From Sinomonas atrocyanea (GTDB lineage Bacteria > Actinomycetota > Actinomycetes > Actinomycetales > Micrococcaceae), in contig NZ_JAUSTE010000010.1 in NCBI RefSeq assembly GCF_030812675.1, positions 109,634 through 173,633 on the forward strand: DNA of 64,000 nt, read 5' to 3'. Made by a program: the position numbers and the translations under genes. The notes under the pieces are model-generated. The model saw only the letters and a list, made by a program, of their open reading frames with translations. It had not been told where the DNA came from and made no database searches. Each line of letters starts with the position of its first letter. Within the stretch, counting starts at the first letter, position 1. Positions 35,728 through 43,521 of the stretch are shown piece by piece.

Positions 35728-35997
35728 CGTGTCTCCTTGAATCTCTCCGTGTTCTGGTAGGCCGACGCCGGCCGCGCCGGCGGCGCCACCTGCGTCGGGA
35801 CGTCCGGCGGCGGACCTCCGGCCGCGCGCTCCCAGGCGGGGCCCCGAACCTCCGCGGACCCCGGCCGCAGTCGGCTCCGTGCGGATCCGCTACCCCCCGG
35901 GCCCGCGCGCAAACGACCCCGAGAAGTCTCCCGAAGGGGTCGCTTGGGAGAGGTGGGCAGGGGTAGTAGGCCGATAGACGTTGTACAGGAGGTCGAC

Positions 35998-37479
35998 ATG
36001 AGCGCTGTCCTGCCGGGCAAGGCAGACTACGCGGGTGCGCCGCACCCATCGGGAGACGACGCCTTCGGAACGGACGCATCCGGAGCCGACGCAGCAACAG
36101 GAGGCGCAGCCTCCGGGACGGAGACGGAGGCAGAGGCAGGAGCACTCGCCGCGCCTGAGGCACAGCGGGTCGAGAGCGCGCTCCAGTCGGCGCGCCGGGC
36201 GTCAGCGCTGTGGCGACGCACGCCGCAGGCGGAACGCTCCACGGCTCTGCGCGAGATCGCCGCAGCCGTCGAATCGGCGGCCCACGAGCTCGCCGACCTG
36301 AACTCCCGGGAGACAGGCCGCCTCTTCGACGACGCCCTGGAGGGCGTGCGCTCGGGAGCCGAGGCGCTCCGGCGCTTCGCAGAGCTGGGCCTGCTCCGTT
36401 CGGGCCCGAGTCTCGCCGGGGCGTTCTCGGGGCTCGACTTCACGGTCTTCGAACCCCGCGGAGTCGTGCTCGGCCTGACGTCCTGGGACGACCCCGTGGC
36501 GGTGGCCTGCGCCGTCGTCGGCGCGTCCCTCGCCGCAGGCAACGCCGTGGTCCTCAAGCCGAGCGGCCGCTGCCCCGCGCTCGGCCGGCGACTCGGACGG
36601 CTCTTCGCCTCCGCGGTCCCCGCCGGGGTGATCGGCACCGTGACCGGCAGCGGCGCCGTGGGCGCGGCCCTCGCCGAGGACCTGCGCGTCGACGCGATCG
36701 TCCACATCGGGTCCTCGGAGGCGGCGGACAGCCTGACCCAGTCCGCGTGCGCGACGGGTGCCCATCTGGTCCGCGGCAGGCCGGGCAACGGCGTGTTCAT
36801 CGTGGACCGGGAGGTGGATCCCGGCTGGGCCGCTGCGAGTGCCGCGGAGGCCGCCTTCCGGCACGCGGGCCAGCTGCGCTCCGCGGCGAGCCGGATCTAC
36901 GTGCTCGAGGACATCGCCGACGACTTCCTCGAGGCCTTCGCCGGCCAGGCCCGGCAATGGACGTCCGGCGAGCGGCTCGGTCCGCTCGTCGACGCCCGAG
37001 CGCGGAAGGACGTCCACCGCGTGGTGGCCCAGGCCCTGGACCGAGGCGCCCTGCGCATCGCCGGCGGCGCGATCCCCGACGGATCGGGCTCCTACTACCC
37101 GCCGACCATCCTCACCGGCCCCGCCGCGACCTTGGAGGGCTTCACCGAAGAAGTCCGCGGTCCCGTGGCCGCCGTCATCCGGGTGGGAAGCTTCGGCGAG
37201 GCGATCGCCGAGGCCGCGCACTGCCCCTGCGGTGCCTCTGCAACGGTCCTCACCCGGGACATCGCCCATGCGCAGATCGCGGCGGCCGAGCTGCCGGTGG
37301 GCACGGTGGTGGTCAACGGCGTCGCCCAGGGAGCCACCGGGACCGATGCCCCGGGCCTCCCGCAGACCGGCAGCCCGGTGGGCTTCGGCCCACGCCTGCT
37401 GGACGAGCTGAGCCGGCCCAAGGTGATCCACCTCGAACCGCCCGTGGTCTCCCGGCCCGGGCCCGGCCTGGTGATCTGA
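35998..37479 (+). CDS. Aldehyde-dehydrogenase-like protein lacking catalytic residues (probable pseudoenzyme)
   Basis: The 493-residue protein has the ALDH fold (RASALWRRTPQAERSTALRE, AAGNAVVLKPSGRCPAL, FTEEVRGPVAAVIRVGSFGE), but all three catalytic positions appear changed. The WNFP asparagine region reads SWDDP (Asp164). The ELGGK glutamate region reads LVRGR (about 257-261). The GQxC cysteine region reads GQLRS (Arg294, Ser295). So it should not oxidise aldehydes by the usual thioester route. The start has CAGGAGG; the first 55 residues are acidic, Ala-rich and variable. hldE copy 2 starts 1 nt after its stop, so both are co-expressed. A structural, binding or reductase role is possible. 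Confidence 0.85.
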   Translation: MSAVLPGKADYAGAPHPSGDDAFGTDASGADAATGGAASGTETEAEAGALAAPEAQRVESALQSARRASALWRRTPQAERSTALREIAAAVESAAHELADLNSRETGRLFDDALEGVRSGAEALRRFAELGLLRSGPSLAGAFSGLDFTVFEPRGVVLGLTSWDDPVAVACAVVGASLAAGNAVVLKPSGRCPALGRRLGRLFASAVPAGVIGTVTGSGAVGAALAEDLRVDAIVHIGSSEAADSLTQSACATGAHLVRGRPGNGVFIVDREVDPGWAAASAAEAAFRHAGQLRSAASRIYVLEDIADDFLEAFAGQARQWTSGERLGPLVDARARKDVHRVVAQALDRGALRIAGGAIPDGSGSYYPPTILTGPAATLEGFTEEVRGPVAAVIRVGSFGEAIAEAAHCPCGASATVLTRDIAHAQIAAAELPVGTVVVNGVAQGATGTDAPGLPQTGSPVGFGPRLLDELSRPKVIHLEPPVVSRPGPGLVI

Positions 37480-37480
37480 G

Positions 37481-39010
37481 GTGGACGCCGCAGAGATCCT
37501 CGCTGCCCTCGGCCGCCGCCGCCCCAAGATCCTCGTGCTCGGGGACGTGCTCCTCGACCGTTGGTGCGAGGGCGGCGCCGAACGGCTCTGCCGCGAGGGG
37601 CCCGTTCCGGTGCTTGACGTGGCCCGCGTCGTCGACGCTCCGGGAGGGGCGGGGAACACCGCCATGAACCTCGCCGCGCTCGGCGCGGAGGTGGTGCTCG
37701 CCGGGGTGGCGGGCGACGACGAACCAGGCGCCGCGCTCTCCGTGTGCCTGGACCGGGCAGGGGTCAGCACCGAGGGAACGCTCGTGCGGCGTGCCGGCCG
37801 GTCCACGTCGGTGAAGTCCAGGATGCTCGCCGGGGGCCAGCTGCTCCTCAGGGTGGATTCGTGCCGCCGTGCTGACGAGGACGAGGCCCGCGAGGTCTCG
37901 GACCGTTCCCTCGCCGCGCTGGCGGGGGTGGACGCCGTCGTGGTGTGCGACTACGGCCTCGGCGCGCTCGCGGCCCTGGACCGCAGCGCAGTCCGCCGGG
38001 GAGCGCACGCGCTCGTGGTGGACGCCCGCCGCTTCCACGACTGGGCGAGCCTCCGGGCCGACGTCGCGACGCCCAATGCCCAGGAGGCGGCCGACCTCCT
38101 CGGCGAGCCTGCGCCCCACGGAGACCGGCGTGCCTGGGCCGAGGGGCATGCGCGCGAACTCGGCACCGCGACCGGAGCTGCACACACCCTCGTGACCTTG
38201 GACCGGGACGGGACCGTGCTCCTGGGGCCGCCGGGCAGCGTGCACGCCACGGCCGCCCGTCCCGCCCCTGAGCAGAACGCGGTCGGCGCCGGCGACACCT
38301 TCGTGGCCGGGCTCGCGTACGCCCTTGCGTTGGGCCTGCCCGTCGATGCGGCCGCCGACGTCGGCCAGGCCGCCGCGGACGTCGTGGTGGGCCTCCCGGG
38401 CACGAGCACCTGCACCGGGGAGCGGCTGGCCGCCGCGCTCCGCCGCGAACCGCCCCGCCGCGTCAGCACGCTCGAGGCGGCCCGCGAGGCCGCGGCCGCC
38501 GCCCGGTCCGCCGGCCAAGCGGTGGTCCTCACCAACGGGGTGTTCGACGGGCTGCACCGCGGCCACACCGCCTTCCTCGAGGAAGCCGCACGGATGGGCG
38601 GCCTGCTCGTGGTCGGCGTCAATTCGGACCAGTCCGCGCACCGCCTCCACGGAGTCCTGCCGTCGGCCGCGGAGGACGACAGGGCGGCCGTCGTCGCGGC
38701 CCTCGGCTCCGTGGACCACGCTCTGGTCTTCGACTCCGAGACGGCCGTGCCGCTCATCGAGGCCCTCGCCCCGGACGTCTACGTCAAGGGCGGCGACTAC
38801 CTTCCGGGCATGCTCGCCGAGGCGGGCGCCGTCGCGGCCGTCGGCGGGCGGCTCGAGACCCTCGGCTGGACCGAACGCCCGCGCCGCCGCCCGGTGGACG
38901 AACGCCGGACAGACAGTCACCCAGAGGCCAGCGGCCCGAGGGACAGCCACCACCCAGAGGCCGGCAGCGCGATGGGCAGCCGCCCTGTGGACAGGAGGGC
39001 GGACCGGTGA
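37481..39010 (+). CDS. Bifunctional HldE-like heptose kinase/adenylyltransferase, copy 2
   Basis: The 509-residue protein has a canonical HldE kinase domain: LVLGDVLLDRWCEGGAERLC, the sugar-binding PGGAGNTAMNLAALGAEVVL, PNAQEAADLL and NAVGAGDTFVAGLAYAL. The nucleotidyltransferase domain keeps NGVFDGLHRGHTAFLEEA and VYVKGGDYL, but the RLKG lysine is His390 (RLHG) and the STT ending is lost. The end is a disordered tail with a duplicated HPEA-type segment. So this copy may be mainly a kinase, while copy 1 keeps full transferase motifs. GTG start 1 nt after the ALDH-like gene. Confidence 0.85.
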   Translation: MDAAEILAALGRRRPKILVLGDVLLDRWCEGGAERLCREGPVPVLDVARVVDAPGGAGNTAMNLAALGAEVVLAGVAGDDEPGAALSVCLDRAGVSTEGTLVRRAGRSTSVKSRMLAGGQLLLRVDSCRRADEDEAREVSDRSLAALAGVDAVVVCDYGLGALAALDRSAVRRGAHALVVDARRFHDWASLRADVATPNAQEAADLLGEPAPHGDRRAWAEGHARELGTATGAAHTLVTLDRDGTVLLGPPGSVHATAARPAPEQNAVGAGDTFVAGLAYALALGLPVDAAADVGQAAADVVVGLPGTSTCTGERLAAALRREPPRRVSTLEAAREAAAAARSAGQAVVLTNGVFDGLHRGHTAFLEEAARMGGLLVVGVNSDQSAHRLHGVLPSAAEDDRAAVVAALGSVDHALVFDSETAVPLIEALAPDVYVKGGDYLPGMLAEAGAVAAVGGRLETLGWTERPRRRPVDERRTDSHPEASGPRDSHHPEAGSAMGSRPVDRRADR

Positions 39011-39897
39011 CCCGCGGTCCCGAGGACTGGGCCGCACCCAGCCCGAGCGGCGAACCGCTCCTCGAGGTCCTCATCCCGACCTGCAACCGCCCCACCGAGC
39101 TGGCCACCACCCTGGCCGGGCTCGCTGCCCAGGACGCGGACGGCTTCGGCGTCGTCGTCAGCGACCAGAGCGACGGTGCGGCAGGCTGGGAGCACGAGGG
39201 GGCCGCCGCGATGCTGCGGCTGCTCGAGGCGCAGGGCCGCCCTGTCCGCACCCTCCGGCACCACCCGCGGAGGGGTCTGGCGGAGCACCGCCAGTTCCTC
39301 CTCGAGGCCTCCGCCGCGCCGCGGGTGCTCTTCCTGGACGACGACGTCTGGCTGGCCCCCGGCGCGGTCCGCACCCTGGGAGAAGCGCTCGGCACCCTCG
39401 GATGCGGGTTCGTGGGGATGGCCGTCCAAGGCCTGTCCTACCTCGACGACCCCCGCCCGGAAGAAGTCGAGGCCTTCTCGGTGTGGGACGGCCCGGTGCG
39501 GCCCGAGCGGATGGACCGTGGCGCCCCGGGGTTCGTGCGCTGGCGCCTGCACAATGCCGCGAATCTGGCCCACCTCGCAGCGGACCTGCGCCGCACCGGC
39601 AGGCTGCGGGCAGGCGAGTGGCTCCCGTACCGCGTGGCCTGGGTCGGCGGGTGCGTGCTCTACCGCCGGGAGGCCCTCGAGGACTGCGGCGGCTTCGGGT
39701 TCTGGCGCGACCTCCCCGCAGCCCATGCCGGCGAGGACGTTGTGGCGCAGTGGCGAGTGATGGAGCGCTACGGCGGTGCCGGCATCATCCCCTCCCAGGC
39801 CGTGCATCTCGAGAGCCCCACCACGGTCACGGACCGTTCGGTCGAGGCCTCGGCCGTCCTGGTCGGGGACGGGGGGCGGGGTCCTGAAGAGGTGTGA
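39007..39897 (+). CDS. GT2-family glycosyltransferase
   Basis: The 296-residue protein has a GT-A fold: the N-terminal nucleotide-binding LEVLIPTCNRPTELATTL, SDQSDG, the metal-binding DxD in LFLDDDVWLAPGAV, and an acceptor region WVGGCVLYRREALEDCGGF with HAGEDVVAQWRVM. No membrane helix is present, so it is cytoplasmic. The GTG start overlaps the stop codon of hldE copy 2 (GTGA), tying it to the heptose locus. Donor sugar not predictable. Confidence 0.87.
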   Translation: MTRGPEDWAAPSPSGEPLLEVLIPTCNRPTELATTLAGLAAQDADGFGVVVSDQSDGAAGWEHEGAAAMLRLLEAQGRPVRTLRHHPRRGLAEHRQFLLEASAAPRVLFLDDDVWLAPGAVRTLGEALGTLGCGFVGMAVQGLSYLDDPRPEEVEAFSVWDGPVRPERMDRGAPGFVRWRLHNAANLAHLAADLRRTGRLRAGEWLPYRVAWVGGCVLYRREALEDCGGFGFWRDLPAAHAGEDVVAQWRVMERYGGAGIIPSQAVHLESPTTVTDRSVEASAVLVGDGGRGPEEV

Positions 39898-39969
39898 ACC
39901 CGGCATCGAGAGGGAAACAACAGCTCAGGCGGGTCGGAAGGTGCGGCCCGCGGTGGAAGGAGAACGGCA

Positions 39970-40089
39970 ATGCCGGCGAGTCGGACGCCTCCGAGCGTCA
40001 AAGGTCCGCAGATGTACGAGGGGCTGCGCGCGAAAGGGCACGCCTCCCTGCGCATGAGTGAGCTTGTCGATGCCCTCCGGAACCACTGA
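39970..40089 (+). CDS. 39-residue ORF, possible internally deleted DUF7218/Rho-N-like protein
   Basis: This frame starts at an ATG with a strong ribosome site (GGAAGGAGAAC) and encodes MPASRTPPSVKGPQMYEGLR continuing to ELVDALRNH. The N-terminal PSVKGPQMYEGLRAKG resembles the start, and RMSELVDALRNH the end, of small actinobacterial proteins with a DUF7218-like head and a Rho-N-like tail. The middle is missing, suggesting an in-frame deletion relic. It overlaps the next gene by 20 nt. The family link is from memory of sequence patterns and is tentative. Confidence 0.45.
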   Translation: MPASRTPPSVKGPQMYEGLRAKGHASLRMSELVDALRNH

Positions 40090-40762
40090 GCGGACCTCCG
40101 AGCGCAAGTCTCAGCGCCACCTCCTCTACCACCGCCGGGAGACGTATGCGGAGAAGCTGGACCGCAACTGGGCTGAGATCCTGCAGGAGCTCCGCATCCT
40201 GCAGACTGGCCTGCAGCTCATTGCGGGCTTCCTCATGACGCTGCCGTTCCAGGCCCGCTTCACCGCGCTGGACGACTACGCCCGCACGCTCTACCTCGTG
40301 CTGGTCGTGGTCGCGGCGATCGCCCTCCTCGTGGTGCTCACGCCCTTGAGCGTGCACCGGTGGCTCTTCCGCAAGCAGGTGAAGGACCGCCTCGTGGCGA
40401 GCGGGTCCTGGGCGGCGAAGGTGGCCCTCGGCCTGGCCGCCCTGCTCATCATGGGCACCTCGTCGCTGATCTTCGACGTCGTGCTCGGCCGGTGGCAGTC
40501 CCTCGTGGCCGGAGGTGTCCTGTGCGTGCTCTGCATCATGATGTTCCTCGCCGTGCCGGCCGCCATCTCGCGCTTCCCGGAGCCCACCAAGCTGCCCGAG
40601 ACAGAGGCAGCGAGCCAGGAGCGGGAGGCTGAGCCGGGCGACGGCAGCCCGGACCGCGGGACGGGCGACCCCGACACACACGACCACGGCACACATGAGG
40701 TGCACACGCGCCAGGTGCACGAGCCGCGCGACCCCGAGGCGCGCGGACTGCCGGCCGAGTGA
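40070..40762 (+). CDS. DUF6328-family membrane protein
   Basis: The 230-residue protein has a basic N-terminal helix (RETYAEKLDRNWAEILQELR), the family-typical LQTGLQLIAGFLMTLPFQAR, and four membrane helices, ending in a His/Asp/Glu-rich tail (about 175-230). DUF6328 proteins are small actinobacterial membrane proteins of unknown role. The start is uncertain between ATG 40070 and GTG 40058; both lie inside the preceding short ORF. The His-rich tail (DTHDHGTHEVHTRQVHEP) could bind metal. This is a suggestion only. Confidence 0.75.
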   Translation: MPSGTTERTSERKSQRHLLYHRRETYAEKLDRNWAEILQELRILQTGLQLIAGFLMTLPFQARFTALDDYARTLYLVLVVVAAIALLVVLTPLSVHRWLFRKQVKDRLVASGSWAAKVALGLAALLIMGTSSLIFDVVLGRWQSLVAGGVLCVLCIMMFLAVPAAISRFPEPTKLPETEAASQEREAEPGDGSPDRGTGDPDTHDHGTHEVHTRQVHEPRDPEARGLPAE

Positions 40763-40796
40763 GGGGACCCCATGGGCGGCAGGCGGCAGGCGCGCT

Positions 40797-40893
40797 GGCA
40801 CAGACTGGAAGGGCTCCGTCGGAATCCTCCTCGTCCTCCTGACGGTGGCGAACACCGTCAACCTGTCCGCCGACCTCATGCCGTGGGGAGAGG
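40797..40893 (+). pseudogene. Possible relic of an NRAMP-family metal transporter
   Basis: One frame reads WKGSVGILLVLLTVANTVNL followed by SADLM, strikingly like the TM3 pattern of NRAMP/MntH transporters (ANT-x-N-x-x-ADL). Nothing before or after in any frame continues the family, and no start codon or ribosome site is evident. It therefore looks like a short remnant of a lost gene. Low confidence because the match is about 25 residues. Confidence 0.3.
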
Positions 40894-41003
40894 GATGGAG
40901 ATCCTCGGGCCGGGGTCGGCTCAGCTGCGGAGCGCGCTCGCGGGCGTCGCCATCGCCGTGCACCGGGGCCCAAGTTCCCTAGCCCCCGGGCGAGCGGGGC
41001 CCC

Positions 41004-41009
41004 TAGGCT
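41004..41009 (+). promoter_or_regulatory. -10 box positioned for a leaderless universal stress protein mRNA
   Basis: TAGGCT ends exactly 7 nt before the A of the ATG at 41016, and no ribosome site is present in the GC-rich sequence between. Confidence 0.45.
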
Positions 41010-41015
41010 CTGGCC

Positions 41016-41516
41016 ATGAGCGAAGCACAGGATCCTGCCCCCGTCCAAGGGATTGTCGTCGGCGTCGACGGTTCGCCCCTCTCGATCGAGGCCCTCAAGT
41101 GGGCCGCGCGGCTCGCACCCACGGTGGGCGGCCCCATCACGGCGATCGCGGCCTGGCACATTCCCGCCAGCAGCGCCGGCTACGTCTCGTACCCCGGCAT
41201 CGACTGGAACCCCGAGGAGGACGCCGCGACGGTGCTGCAGTCTTCGCTCCAGGAGGCCTACGGGGAGCACCAGCCTGAGGGCCTGAGGGCGCTCACGGTC
41301 CAGGGTCGCCCGGCCCAGGTCCTCGTCCGGGCCAGCCGGGACGCCACCATGCTCGTGGTCGGTTCCCGCGGCCTCGGAGGCTTCATGGGGATGCTCCTCG
41401 GGTCCGTGAGCCGGGCCGTGGCCGAGCACGCCTCCTGCCCGGTGATGGTGCTGCACACCCAGGGCGACGAGCAGGCGGGGGAGTCGCTCGACGCGCAGGA
41501 GCTGACCCGCAGCTAG
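41016..41516 (+). CDS. Universal stress protein (UspA family)
   Basis: The 166-residue protein is a single Usp domain with IVVGVDGSPLSIEALKWAA at the N-terminus and the ATP-binding G-2X-G-9X-G-S motif in VVGSRGLGGFMGMLLGSVS, then VAEHASCPVMVLH. The intact motif indicates the ATP-binding class. These proteins bind ATP and act in dormancy and stress. The message is probably leaderless: TAGGCT ends 7 nt before the ATG. It is monocistronic. Confidence 0.92.
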   Translation: MSEAQDPAPVQGIVVGVDGSPLSIEALKWAARLAPTVGGPITAIAAWHIPASSAGYVSYPGIDWNPEEDAATVLQSSLQEAYGEHQPEGLRALTVQGRPAQVLVRASRDATMLVVGSRGLGGFMGMLLGSVSRAVAEHASCPVMVLHTQGDEQAGESLDAQELTRS

Positions 41517-41663
41517 GGGACTTCCGCCCTTTACAGAGGCCTTTCTCCGGCGTGTACTGGAAGTGGCCAGCGCCCATGCGCCGGCGCATCTGCACCGACC
41601 AGCCGAGCACTGACCGAGTCCCCCGGGGGGACCGGGGGTGGAGAGTTGGGAGGAGAGCAACCC

Positions 41664-42023
41664 ATGAACAAGTGGACGCGCTGGGAGGACTACGTCGCGC
41701 TCATCTGCGGCCTCTACGCGGCGCTTGCAACGATGTGGACGTCGCAGACTGCGTCGTCGACCTCGCTCATGCTCGTGTTCGGGATCCTGCTGATCGCGTC
41801 GGGCGTCCTCAACCTGTCGTTGCCCGGCACGCCGTGGCTCGAATACGTGCAGTGCGCACTGGGCGTCCTGCTGTTCGTGTCCCCGTGGATGGGCATGTAC
41901 ACGACTCACACGGGAGCGTCCTGGACCTCCTGGATCGCCGGCATCGTCGCCGCTGGAGTGACAGCTGCGGCCTTCAAGCCGGCCAACGATGCCAGGCACC
42001 ACCGCGTGATGCCCTCGCACTGA
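41664..42023 (+). CDS. SPW-repeat membrane protein
   Basis: The 119-residue protein has four membrane helices arranged as two SPW-type units. The second keeps the motif in LLFVSPWMGMY, while the first (CGLYAALATMW) lacks it. SPW proteins are small bacterial membrane proteins of unknown function. The ATG follows GGGAGGAGAG. A hairpin follows 20 nt after the stop. Confidence 0.8.
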   Translation: MNKWTRWEDYVALICGLYAALATMWTSQTASSTSLMLVFGILLIASGVLNLSLPGTPWLEYVQCALGVLLFVSPWMGMYTTHTGASWTSWIAGIVAAGVTAAAFKPANDARHHRVMPSH

Positions 42024-42042
42024 ACGAGTCATCCTTCACCAT

Positions 42043-42068
42043 GGCCGCGGCCCGCAGGGGCCGCGGCC
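42043..42068. terminator. Hairpin between the SPW gene and the XRE operon
   Basis: GGCCGCGGCCC (42043-42053) and GGGCCGCGGCC (42058-42068) make an 11-bp stem with a GCAG tetraloop followed by CTTTC. It serves convergent genes. Confidence 0.7.
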
Positions 42069-42125
42069 CTTTCACGTCACGAGGCGGGCCCTGCGCCGTG
42101 CCGTCCCTGCTCAGTGGTGCTTGGC

Positions 42126-42566
42126 TCAGTCGTGGTCGTGGGACTGGCGGTTGAGGGTCTGATCGATGATGTCGCGGATCTCCAGGAGCGTCTCGGGGGA
42201 GAGGTCGCTGGTCAGGGCACGGGCCGCGAAGTTCTTGACCTCGGCCTCCTTGAGCGTGCGGAGCAGCTCGAGTTGGGCCGTCACGCGCGAGGGCACCTCG
42301 GCGTCGGCGTCGGTCAGGAAAGACACGGGCACCCCGAAGAAGTCTGCGAGGGCTTCGAGCAGGGGGGTGTCCGTGGTCATCGGACCGGTGCCGGCGCGCA
42401 TGTAGTGCCAGCGCTGCCGGGAGATGTGCACGCCACGGGCCTCCATGGCGGTCTTGATCTCCGGGAACGTGTAGCGGTTGCCGCCTTCGGCAGCCACGAC
42501 GTCGAGGAGCGTGTTGAGGCGTTCCGCCAAGACTTCCTGCGGCTCCGGCGGGAGATGCTCAGGCAT
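42126..42566 (-). CDS. XRE-like helix-turn-helix transcriptional regulator
   Basis: The 146-residue protein has an N-terminal helical domain with a SinR/XRE-like arrangement: LAERLNTLLDVVAAEGGNRY, FPEIKTAMEARGVHISRQRW (recognition region) and LLEALADFFGVPVSFLTD. The C-terminal half is a helical, probably dimerising domain ending in SHDHD. It is the last gene of a three-gene operon with an ImmA/IrrE peptidase and a membrane protein, which suggests it is the repressor cleaved or controlled by that peptidase. Confidence 0.78.
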   Translation of the reverse strand: MPEHLPPEPQEVLAERLNTLLDVVAAEGGNRYTFPEIKTAMEARGVHISRQRWHYMRAGTGPMTTDTPLLEALADFFGVPVSFLTDADAEVPSRVTAQLELLRTLKEAEVKNFAARALTSDLSPETLLEIRDIIDQTLNRQSHDHD

Positions 42567-43521
42567 AGAAGGCTTCCTCCGATTTCTTGACGAGTCTCGA
42601 TTCCGATGATGTCAGGAGCGAGCCGCCGGCGGCGAGTTCGCTGTCCATGATTTCGACCAGGGCGCGGTGCAGGCGCGACCTGGGGTCCCTGCTGACCACA
42701 CCGTTGAGGGGCGCCGTGAGCGCATCCATCACGAGGTTGGCATCGGCCGCGCGCCGCCAGACCCGGTCCAGGCGCAGCAGGCAGTATCGCTCGTACACCT
42801 GCCAGGCGTCGGCCCACCGCGTCAGCGAGGGGAGGGCGAGCCCGAGCGGCAGCAGCACCCCGGCGCAGCCGGCGAACCACTCGAAGGAGGCCTCGAGCGC
42901 GGGCCCGGCGTCGAGGCCCACCGAGGTGAGGTCACCGGCCTCGCGGAGCACGTTGGCCGCCATGCCCGCCACGGCGGAGCCGCATCCCACGGCCACCGTG
43001 GTGAAGCCGGTCCTGAACAGGCCGGACGCCATCTGGGGCACGTAGCGCAGGCACACGAGCGCAATCTGGACCGCGGCGAAGATGACGTAGATCGAGAGCG
43101 TCGTCGTGAACACGAACACCCCGACGTCCACCTGGGCCTCGGGTCCTGCGGGGAGGCCGCGCAGCGGAACGGCGCCCACCGCGACCGCGCAGGCGTAGGC
43201 CGAGCAGTACGCGGTCATCGCCGCGGCAGTCTGCAGCAGCCCGCGCTGCAGCACCGACGCCTGGTCTGCCGGAAGCACGACGGCGCGGACGATCGCCGCG
43301 CGCACGAGCCCGAGGGCGAGCATGATGAGGGAGCCGACCGTGGGCACCGCCGCACCCCCGCCGAAGACGGCGCCGCTCACCGCGGGCGCCATGAGGACCG
43401 CGGCCGCGGCGCCGGCGAGGGCCGCGGAGAAGACGAGGTCCCCGCGTCTGCGCAGGAACGGCCCGAGCCGGGTCAGGACCAGGATCCACAGTGCGGCCGT
43501 CGCTGCGGCGAGCGGGGTCAT
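42559..43521 (-). CDS. MAB_1171c-type multi-spanning membrane protein
   Basis: The 320-residue protein has seven to eight membrane helices in its first 230 residues, then a soluble C-terminal domain with ADAWQVYERYCLLRLDRVWR and SRDPRSRLHRALVEIMDSEL. This pattern matches MAB_1171c (DUF6545) putative transporters that are encoded next to XRE regulators and ImmA/IrrE peptidases in actinobacteria. The function is unknown; a sensor for the peptidase is one guess. It overlaps both neighbours (ATGA upstream, 8 nt downstream). Confidence 0.75.
   Translation of the reverse strand: MTPLAAATAALWILVLTRLGPFLRRRGDLVFSAALAGAAAAVLMAPAVSGAVFGGGAAVPTVGSLIMLALGLVRAAIVRAVVLPADQASVLQRGLLQTAAAMTAYCSAYACAVAVGAVPLRGLPAGPEAQVDVGVFVFTTTLSIYVIFAAVQIALVCLRYVPQMASGLFRTGFTTVAVGCGSAVAGMAANVLREAGDLTSVGLDAGPALEASFEWFAGCAGVLLPLGLALPSLTRWADAWQVYERYCLLRLDRVWRRAADANLVMDALTAPLNGVVSRDPRSRLHRALVEIMDSELAAGGSLLTSSESRLVKKSEEAFYA

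Noticed and set aside
35944..36000. GCCGATAG at 35971 before the ALDH-like gene, resembling a sigma-28 -10 box.
   Set aside because: There is no TAAA-like element 15 nt upstream, and the gene is not flagellar.
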